Assembly: GCA_020024235.1 (NCBI GenBank)
Contig: JAHHUA010000031.1
Span: 1 to 13,639 of the forward strand
From: Oscillospiraceae bacterium
GTDB lineage: Bacteria; Bacillota; Clostridia; Oscillospirales; Ruminococcaceae
DNA length: 13,639 nt
Direction of reading: 5' to 3'
Positions 5,068-10,686 of this stretch are shown here, piece after piece. The notes beneath the pieces were generated by a model that had not been told where the DNA came from, made no database searches, and worked only from the letters and a program-made list of their open reading frames with translations. Position 1 is the stretch's first letter; every line of letters begins with the position of its first letter. A program made the translations under genes and the position numbers.

Positions 5068-6582
5068 ATGCAATTACGTCCGGAAGAAATAAGTGGATTG
5101 ATTAAAGAACAAATCAAAAATTACCACAACAAAATCGAACTTAACGACGTGGGCACGGTTGTCGAAATAGGAGACGGTATTTCAAGAGTACATGGCCTTG
5201 AAAAATGTATGGCAGGAGAACTTTTGGAATTTCCCGGAGAAGTTTACGCCATGGCTCTTAACCTTGATGAAGACAGTGTAGGTGCTGTTATGTTGGGTGA
5301 TGAATCCAACATCAAGGAAGGCGATACAGTTAAGCGTACAGGCAAGGTTGTATCCGTTCCTGTAGGCGATGCACTTCTCGGCAGAGTTGTAAATGCTTTG
5401 GGTCATCCTATTGACGGCAAGGGCGAAATTACAGCTGAGGATTATCGTCCTATCGAATCCAATGCCCCCGGTATTATCGAAAGAAAATCTGTTTTTGAAC
5501 CTCTCCAAACAGGAATTAAAGCTATTGACGCCATGATTCCTATTGGAAAAGGACAGCGTGAACTTATTATCGGCGACAGACAGACAGGTAAAACAAGCAT
5601 TGCTGTTGATACTATTATCAACCAAAAAGGCAAAGATGTTATCTGTGTATATGTTGCAATCGGTCAAAAACGTTCCACTGTTGCAAGAGTTGTAAATGAA
5701 CTGGAAAAGAACGGTGCTATGGAATACTCAATCGTTGTTTCCGCTACTGCATCTGAGCTTTCTCCTTTGCAGTATATTGCTCCTTATTCCGGTGTTACAA
5801 TGGCTGAATTTTTCATGCATAAGGGCAAACACGTTCTTATTGTATACGATGATTTAAGTAAGCACGCTGTAGCTTACCGTGCACTTTCTTTGCTTCTTAA
5901 ACGCCCACCGGGACGTGAAGCTTACCCAGGTGATGTATTCTACATTCACTCCAGACTGCTGGAAAGAGCTGCTAAACTTTCCGATGAACTTGGCGGCGGT
6001 TCCATTACTGCTTTGCCTATCATTGAAACACAGGCAGGAGATGTTGCAGCATACATTCCTACAAATGTTATTTCTATTACAGACGGTCAGATATTCCTTG
6101 AATCCGAACTCTTTAACTCAGGTGTAAGACCTGCTGTTAACCCCGGTATCTCTGTATCCCGTGTAGGCGGCAGTGCTCAGATTAAAGCTATGAAAAAAGT
6201 TGCGGGAAGCTTAAAGCTCACCTACTCCCAGTACAATGAGCTTAAATCCTTCTCCCAGTTCGGTTCTGATTTGGACGCTGATACAAAATCAAGACTTGCT
6301 CAAGGTGAAAGAGTTGTGGAAGTGCTTAAACAAGGCAAGTCCTCACCTTTAGATGTTGAAGACCAAATTATGATTTTGTATGCTGTAACACATAATATGC
6401 TTATGGATATTCCGGTTGAGGATATTTCCAGATTTGAAAGTGAAATGTTCTCATTTATGAGAAACAATCACCCTGAAATAAAGGATACACTGAGAGAAAC
6501 AAAGGTACTAAACGACGAAACCGCTGAAAAGCTTACAAATGCCATTAACGAATTTAAAACAATATTCGTTAAAACAAAATAA
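5068..6582 (+). CDS. atpA: F1Fo ATP synthase subunit alpha
   Basis: Alpha forms the non-catalytic nucleotide sites of the hexameric head and supplies an arginine to the catalytic sites on beta. Counting from the ATG at 5068 (504 residues): an N-terminal beta barrel (about 25-95), P-loop GDRQTGKT (169-176), Walker B strand LIVYDD (258-263), the PPGREAYPGD block (281-290), and NSGVRPAVNPGISVSRVGGS (351-370) with the catalytic arginine R366. A helical C-terminal domain follows. Three in-frame starts exist: TTG 5056, GTG 5059 and ATG 5068. ATG gives MQLRPEEISGLI, the usual family N-terminus, with GGTGA (5058-5062) 5 bases before it. GTG 5059 is 6 bases after AGGA (5049-5052) and is a real alternative adding three residues. 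Only 17 bases separate atpH from this start. Confidence 0.97.
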   Translation: MQLRPEEISGLIKEQIKNYHNKIELNDVGTVVEIGDGISRVHGLEKCMAGELLEFPGEVYAMALNLDEDSVGAVMLGDESNIKEGDTVKRTGKVVSVPVGDALLGRVVNALGHPIDGKGEITAEDYRPIESNAPGIIERKSVFEPLQTGIKAIDAMIPIGKGQRELIIGDRQTGKTSIAVDTIINQKGKDVICVYVAIGQKRSTVARVVNELEKNGAMEYSIVVSATASELSPLQYIAPYSGVTMAEFFMHKGKHVLIVYDDLSKHAVAYRALSLLLKRPPGREAYPGDVFYIHSRLLERAAKLSDELGGGSITALPIIETQAGDVAAYIPTNVISITDGQIFLESELFNSGVRPAVNPGISVSRVGGSAQIKAMKKVAGSLKLTYSQYNELKSFSQFGSDLDADTKSRLAQGERVVEVLKQGKSSPLDVEDQIMILYAVTHNMLMDIPVEDISRFESEMFSFMRNNHPEIKDTLRETKVLNDETAEKLTNAINEFKTIFVKTK

Positions 6583-6607
6583 AACTTAGAGGAAGGAGTT
6601 AATTCAT

Positions 6608-7477
6608 ATGGCAGGAGCTAATATGAAAGATATACGACGCCGTATTAAAAGCGTCGAAAGCACCATGCAGATTACAAAAGCTATGGAGCTTGTCGCTTCC
6701 TCTAAGCTGAGAAAAGCAAAGGAAAGAGTTGAAAAAGCAAGACCTTTCTTTGATATTCTTTATAAATCAATGATAGAAATTGCTTATTCCAACAAAGATT
6801 TTTCCTCTGTTTATACCAAAGAGCGCCCTATTGAAAAAGTTGGCATTATAGTTATTGCGGGAGACCGCGGTTTGGCAGGTGGATATAACGCAAATATTAT
6901 GAAATTTGCACTTGCCAAAGCTCAGGAAAAAGATACTCTTATTATTCCTATAGGTAAAAAAGTCGGTGAATTTTACGCTAAACGCGGTTTTGAAGTTTAT
7001 AACACAGGTTTTGCAACAGTTGAAGAATTGGGCCTGGATGAAACCGCAGAAATAGCTCAAATGGCAGCAAACCTCTTTAAAACAGGTGAAATTGACGAAC
7101 TTTATATAGCTTATACCAAATTTATCTCTGTTTTAAGTCAGGAACCTCAAATGAGAAAAGTACTTCCACTTAAATTCTATGACTTGGCTGATGACATGAA
7201 TATTGACATAAAATCCATGTCCACCACCGAATTTGAACCATCTGCAAATGATGTGTTTGAAAGAATAGTACCTCAGTATCTTGGCGGAGAAATCTATGGT
7301 TCTGTTGTTGAATCCTACGCATCTGAACAGGGTGCCAGAAGAACCGCTATGGAAAATGCCAGCGACAACGCTGATGCTATTATAGAGGATTTAAACCTTA
7401 AATTTAACAGAGCAAGACAGGCTGCCATTACACAGGAAATTACGGAAATCGTCAGCGGCGCTCAAGCCCTTCAGTAA
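6608..7477 (+). CDS. atpG: F1Fo ATP synthase subunit gamma
   Basis: Gamma is the central shaft: its two long terminal helices form a coiled coil inside the alpha3beta3 head and its foot contacts the c ring. The 289 residues show the N-terminal helix block DIRRRIKSVESTMQITKAME (8-27) and KLRKAKERVEKARPF (33-47), a central Rossmann-like domain with VIAGDRGLAGGYNANI (82-97), and the C-terminal helix ending FNRARQAAITQEITEIVSGA (266-285). There is no insertion like the regulatory loop of plant and cyanobacterial gamma. The ATG at 6608 lies 9 bases after AAGGAG (6593-6598). A later in-frame ATG (6623) has no better site. Gap to atpA is 25 bases. Confidence 0.97.
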   Translation: MAGANMKDIRRRIKSVESTMQITKAMELVASSKLRKAKERVEKARPFFDILYKSMIEIAYSNKDFSSVYTKERPIEKVGIIVIAGDRGLAGGYNANIMKFALAKAQEKDTLIIPIGKKVGEFYAKRGFEVYNTGFATVEELGLDETAEIAQMAANLFKTGEIDELYIAYTKFISVLSQEPQMRKVLPLKFYDLADDMNIDIKSMSTTEFEPSANDVFERIVPQYLGGEIYGSVVESYASEQGARRTAMENASDNADAIIEDLNLKFNRARQAAITQEITEIVSGAQALQ

Positions 7478-7488
7478 TTTTTATTTTT

Positions 7489-7514
7489 CCCGTGTCGGGC
7501 AGTGGTTTTGCCAC
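7489..7514 (+). other. Tandem small hairpins between atpG and atpD
   Basis: CCCG-TGT-CGGG (7489-7499) is followed at once by GTGG-TTTTG-CCAC (7502-7514). An alternative pairing, GGCA (7498-7501) with TGCC (7509-7512), would compete with both. These are the most GC-rich bases of the 62-base gap between atpG and the atpD start. No T run follows, so they are not a terminator. A role in mRNA stability or in setting beta:gamma output is inference. Confidence 0.4.
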
Positions 7515-7539
7515 CAATATTATATAAGGAGAAATGCAG

Positions 7540-8937
7540 ATGAACGAGCAAAATATTGGTACGGTCGTTACCATTGTAGGCCCCGTACTGGACATTAAAT
7601 TTGCCGCAGGTAAACTGCCTAATCTGCTTAATGCCATTGAAATTGACAATAACGGCAAAAAACTAATTGCCGAAGTTGCACAGCATATAGGCGACGATAT
7701 TGTCAGATGTGTTGCTATGAGCTCCACAGATGGCTTGATTAGAGGAACAAAGGCAATAGATACAGGCTCTCCTATCACAGTGCCTGTCGGTAATGAAACT
7801 TTGGGCAGAATATTTAATCTTTTAGGTGAAGCTGTTGATAACAAGCCCACACCTGTAACAGAGGAAAGATGGCCCATTCACAGACCTGCTCCTTCTTTTG
7901 AAGAACAGCAGAGTGCCAGTGAAATTTTGGAAACAGGTATCAAGGTTGTTGACCTTATTGCACCTTACGTTAAGGGCGGTAAAATCGGTTTGTTTGGTGG
8001 TGCCGGTGTTGGTAAAACAGTTCTTATTCAGGAACTTATCCACAACATTGCCAAAGAACACGGTGGTTTGTCCGTATTTGCCGGTGTAGGTGAAAGAACC
8101 CGTGAAGGTAATGACCTTTATTATGAAATGATGGAATCCGGAGTTCTTAACAAGACTGCATTGGTTTACGGTCAGATGAATGAACCACCCGGAGCCAGAA
8201 TGAGAGTTGCTTTGTCAGGTCTTACTATGGCAGAGTACTTTAGAGATAAGGAAGGACAGGATGTACTTCTGTTTATTGATAATATATTCAGATTTACACA
8301 GGCAGGTTCTGAAGTTTCCGCACTTCTTGGACGTATGCCTTCCGCCGTTGGTTATCAGCCTACATTGGCTACAGAAATGGGAGCTTTGCAGGAAAGAATT
8401 ACTTCCACAAAGAAAGGTTCTATTACATCTGTTCAAGCTGTTTATGTACCTGCCGATGACCTTACTGACCCGGCTCCTGCCACAACCTTTGCTCACCTTG
8501 ACGCAAAGACTGTATTGTCAAGACAAATTGCATCATTGGGTATTTACCCAGCAGTTGACCCTCTTGATTCATCATCTACTATTCTGACACCTGAAATTGT
8601 AGGTGAAGAACACTACAAAGTTGCCAGAGCTGTTCAGACCATACTTCAAAGATATACCGAGCTTCAGGATATTATTGCTATTTTGGGTATGGACGAGCTT
8701 TCTGATGAAGATAAGCTGACAGTAAACAGAGCAAGAAAAATTCAGCGTTTCTTGTCTCAGCCGTTCTCTGTTGCCGAAGCATTTACAGGCACACCCGGTA
8801 AATATGTTCCTATTAAAGAAACAATCAGAGGCTTTAAGGAAATTATTGAAGGTAAATATGATGATTTGCCTGAATCTGCTTTCCTTTTTGCCGGAACTAT
8901 TGATGATGTTATAGAGAAGGCAAAGAAGGGAGAATAA
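7540..8937 (+). CDS. atpD: F1Fo ATP synthase subunit beta (catalytic)
   Basis: Beta carries the three catalytic sites that make or hydrolyse ATP. Counting from ATG 7540 (465 residues): P-loop GGAGVGKT (153-160) with K159 and T160, catalytic glutamate E185 in GERTREG, NEPPGARMRVALSGLTMAEY (214-233), Walker B LLFIDN (243-248), the adenine-contacting tyrosine Y336 in LGIYPAVDPLDS, and the lever motif DELSDED (385-391) that contacts gamma. Everything needed for activity is present. An upstream ATG at 7534 is only 2 bases from AAGGAG (7526-7531), whereas 7540 is 8 bases away and gives the usual MNEQNIGTVVTIVGPVLD start, so 7540 is chosen. atpC follows after three bases. Confidence 0.98.
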   Translation: MNEQNIGTVVTIVGPVLDIKFAAGKLPNLLNAIEIDNNGKKLIAEVAQHIGDDIVRCVAMSSTDGLIRGTKAIDTGSPITVPVGNETLGRIFNLLGEAVDNKPTPVTEERWPIHRPAPSFEEQQSASEILETGIKVVDLIAPYVKGGKIGLFGGAGVGKTVLIQELIHNIAKEHGGLSVFAGVGERTREGNDLYYEMMESGVLNKTALVYGQMNEPPGARMRVALSGLTMAEYFRDKEGQDVLLFIDNIFRFTQAGSEVSALLGRMPSAVGYQPTLATEMGALQERITSTKKGSITSVQAVYVPADDLTDPAPATTFAHLDAKTVLSRQIASLGIYPAVDPLDSSSTILTPEIVGEEHYKVARAVQTILQRYTELQDIIAILGMDELSDEDKLTVNRARKIQRFLSQPFSVAEAFTGTPGKYVPIKETIRGFKEIIEGKYDDLPESAFLFAGTIDDVIEKAKKGE

Positions 8938-8940
8938 GCT

Positions 8941-9345
8941 ATGGCTGAATTTCACCTTCAAATTGTTACTCCGGAAGGATTAAAATACGACGGTAATGTT
9001 GAAAATATTATTCTTCGCACATTAAACGGCGATATTGGTATTTTAAAGGGACATATAGGTTATGTAACCGCTATTGACTCCGGTAAAGTTAAGATTAAAA
9101 TTGACGGTAAAGATAAATTTGGAGCTGCAAGCGAAGGATTTATCAAAGTCGGAAAAGAAATCACCACATTGGTATGCACTACTTTTGAGTGGGCTGATGA
9201 AATTGACACTGAAAGAGCTCAAAAAGCTCTTGATGGTGCTGAAAGCAAACTTGCTGAAGGCTCTGATGACAAAGAACACATTGCAATTTATAAAGCCCGC
9301 AAAAAACGTGCTAAAGTAAGACTTGCCGTAGCAGAACAAAAATAA
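8941..9345 (+). CDS. atpC: F1Fo ATP synthase subunit epsilon
   Basis: Epsilon joins the gamma foot to the c ring and can brake ATP hydrolysis through its movable C-terminal helices. The 134 residues comprise the N-terminal beta sandwich (1-85), with TPEGLKYDG (10-18) and GDIGILKGHIG (30-40) in the expected places, and a two-helix C-terminal domain (88-134). The C-terminal domain opens with IDTERA (88-93), matching the I/L-D-x-x-R-A ATP-binding motif described for thermophilic Bacillus PS3 epsilon. The basic final helix (KARKKRAKVRLA, 118-129) also fits a regulatory form. The ATG at 8941 is 8 bases after AAGGGAG (8926-8932). It is the last gene of the operon; a terminator begins 15 bases after the stop. 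Confidence 0.95.
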   Translation: MAEFHLQIVTPEGLKYDGNVENIILRTLNGDIGILKGHIGYVTAIDSGKVKIKIDGKDKFGAASEGFIKVGKEITTLVCTTFEWADEIDTERAQKALDGAESKLAEGSDDKEHIAIYKARKKRAKVRLAVAEQK

Positions 9346-9360
9346 ATAAACCTATAAATA

Positions 9361-9396
9361 AACAGCAGTATCAGATTATTTTGATACTGCTGTTTT
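9361..9396 (+). terminator. Rho-independent terminator of the atp operon
   Basis: AACAGCAGTATCA (9361-9373) is perfectly complementary to TGATACTGCTGTT (9382-9394), with an 8-base loop and T-rich 3' end (four T at 9393-9396). The 13-bp stem just after atpC makes this a confident operon end. Confidence 0.88.
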
Positions 9397-9408
9397 ATAA
9401 CTTATAAT
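9381..9408 (+). promoter_or_regulatory. Candidate promoter for the methyltransferase, overlapping the atp terminator
   Basis: TTGATA (9381-9386, 5 of 6) lies within the 3' arm of the atp terminator and is 16 bases from a perfect TATAAT (9403-9408). The implied start near 9415 would leave the AGGAG at 9416-9420 at the very end of the mRNA, which is unusually tight. The gene may instead depend partly on read-through from atp. Confidence 0.4.
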
Positions 9409-9427
9409 ATTTATTAGGAGAAAAATA

Positions 9428-10174
9428 ATGTCAAAACAAAACATTTATGATAATGAAATTTTTTTTAATGACTTTAAGAATATTCGTCAAAATAAAGTAA
9501 ATTTTAATGATCTATTGGAAACCCCGGTAATTCTTTCAATGCTTCCTGATTTAAGCGGAAAATCAGTGCTGGATATTGGCTGTGGTATGGGACAGCACGC
9601 AAAACAATACTCTGATTTAGGAGCAAAAAAAGTTTTGGGAATAGATATTTCAGAAAAAATGCTGAATTATGCTAAAGAAAATAACAGTGCAGATAATATA
9701 ACATATAAAATAATTCCCATGGAGGATATAGAAAAAATTGACGAAAAATTTGATTTAATCACAAGTTCTCTTGTATTTGATTATATAGAGGATTTTGGGG
9801 CTTTAATGATAAAAATTTATAATCTCTTAACACCTAATGGATTATTGGTATTCAGCACTTCCCACCCTATGGCGACCGCTTATGACGGAACTTATCCGAG
9901 ATTTACAAAAACGCCCTTGGGTGAAAGATTATATGCAAATATAAATAATTATTTTGTTGAGGGCAAAAGAGAAATTAAATGGGTAGTTGACAACTATGAG
10001 CTATATCACCGAACAATATCAAGTATGATTAATGACATTATTAAAGCAGGATTTAAAATTGAAGAATGTCAGGAGTCCCTTGCCTCGGAAGAATTGAGAA
10101 AAAAAGAACCTGCTCAATTTGACGGAGCTATTCATAGACCTGATTTTATCTTTTTTAAATGCAGTAAATCTTAA
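9428..10174 (+). CDS. Class I SAM-dependent methyltransferase, substrate unknown
   Basis: The 248-residue protein has the class I (Rossmann) methyltransferase core: motif I VLDIGCGMGQHA (47-58), which binds S-adenosylmethionine; the acidic residue ending strand 2, D73 in GIDIS (71-75); motif IV FDLITSSLVFDYIED (108-122); and a post-motif strand with LTPNGLLVFSTSHP (134-147). The C-terminal half has YELYHRTISSMINDIIKAGF, as in small-molecule methyltransferases of the UbiE/TehB-like superfamily. It has no signal or membrane segment, so it is cytoplasmic. ATG 9428 is 7 bases after AGGAG (9416-9420). Neighbours do not reveal the substrate: the atp operon ends just upstream and the next gene is convergent. 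No clear terminator follows its stop. Confidence 0.85.
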   Translation: MSKQNIYDNEIFFNDFKNIRQNKVNFNDLLETPVILSMLPDLSGKSVLDIGCGMGQHAKQYSDLGAKKVLGIDISEKMLNYAKENNSADNITYKIIPMEDIEKIDEKFDLITSSLVFDYIEDFGALMIKIYNLLTPNGLLVFSTSHPMATAYDGTYPRFTKTPLGERLYANINNYFVEGKREIKWVVDNYELYHRTISSMINDIIKAGFKIEECQESLASEELRKKEPAQFDGAIHRPDFIFFKCSKS

Positions 10175-10196
10175 AAATTTAATCTGTATACACAAT

Positions 10197-10294
10197 AAAA
10201 GGAGCATATTAAACTTAAATATTTTACTATTATTTATGATTTACTTCTCATACTTATGGCAATATCTTTAATTTTATCTGGATTATTGTCATAG
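10197..10294 (+). other. Ribosome binding site without a normal start codon, possible 28-codon hydrophobic peptide or gene remnant
   Basis: A textbook Shine-Dalgarno, AAAAGGAG (10197-10204), is not followed by ATG, GTG or TTG at a useful distance. The frame beginning with ATT at 10208 stays open for 28 codons to TAG (10292-10294) and reads KLKYFTIIYDLLLILMAIS followed by more hydrophobic residues, like a small membrane peptide. However, ATT is rare as a start, spacing is only 3 bases, and from 10234 the frame runs antisense to a minus-strand gene, where hydrophobic translations are common by chance. It could be the stub of a gene lost when the minus-strand segment arrived. It is listed as an observation, not as an established gene. 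Confidence 0.2.
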
Positions 10295-10623
10295 TTTTTT
10301 AAAGCTTCAATTAACTCATCTTCCCTGCCCTCAAGATTATCATCATCAAAAATAAGTGCATTCCAAAGTTCATGTAAAGCGGAATTAAGCTCATTATTTG
10401 TTGTATATTCCTTTGCAGCATAAATATCGGAAATTAGAACTCTTAAAATATCGTCATCATCATTTGAATTTAATTTTTCAATATTATCTATGGCAAAACT
10501 GATATATGTATTGCATCTCTGATTTTTGGAATTTATGTTTTGCTTATCACTGTAATATTTTCCTCCGATAAAACTAAGACACACAACCATAATCAGTGAT
10601 ACTGTAATTAATGTTTTTTTCAT
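10234..10623 (-). CDS. Small membrane-anchored or secreted hypothetical protein
   Basis: I do not recognise this 129-residue protein. It starts with a Lys-Lys pair and one hydrophobic helix (about 4-20), a signal peptide or membrane anchor. The Cys at 15 is in VVC, which does not fit a lipobox, so lipoprotein processing is unlikely. The remainder (25-129) is polar and acidic, mostly helical in pattern, with two Asp clusters (DDDD near 55-58, DDDN near 93-96) and Asn-rich segments. It would lie outside the membrane. The start ATG has a good site: GTGAGGG on the minus strand (complement of 10631-10637), 7 bases before the ATG. A terminator separates it from the ClpE-like gene upstream, so it is either on read-through or on an unseen promoter. 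It converges with the methyltransferase gene. Confidence 0.7.
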   Translation of the reverse strand: MKKTLITVSLIMVVCLSFIGGKYYSDKQNINSKNQRCNTYISFAIDNIEKLNSNDDDDILRVLISDIYAAKEYTTNNELNSALHELWNALIFDDDNLEGREDELIEALKNYDNNPDKIKDIAISMRSKS

Positions 10624-10647
10624 TTTTAAACCCTCACTTTATTTAAC

Positions 10648-10681
10648 AAAACAGCAGTTAAAATATATTAACTGCTGTTTT
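10648..10681 (-). terminator. Rho-independent terminator of the ClpE-like gene
   Basis: AAAACAGCAGTTAA (10648-10661) and TTAACTGCTGTTTT (10668-10681) form a perfect 14-bp stem with a 6-base loop. On the minus strand it starts 5 bases after the ClpE-like stop and ends in TTTT. Because A and T runs flank both arms it could also work on the plus strand. Its core arms AACAGCAGT/ACTGCTGTT are the same as in the atp terminator at 9361-9394. Confidence 0.85.
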
Positions 10682-10686
10682 ATCAT

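Noticed and set aside
5182..5667. Minus-strand open frame of 161 codons within atpA
   Set aside because: Lies wholly antisense to the unmistakable alpha subunit, with no promoter or family resemblance.
8207..8587. Plus-strand frame of 126 codons within atpD
   Set aside because: An out-of-frame reading of the beta subunit; leucine/proline-rich nonsense without a ribosome site.
10175..10233. Terminator in the convergent gap after the methyltransferase
   Set aside because: Only short A/T-only pairings (for example TTAAA/TTTAA) are present; no stable stem with a T tract.
10577..10581. Lipobox in the 129-residue minus-strand protein
   Set aside because: The cysteine at residue 15 is preceded by VV and lies inside the hydrophobic core; it does not match L-[AS]-[GA]-C.
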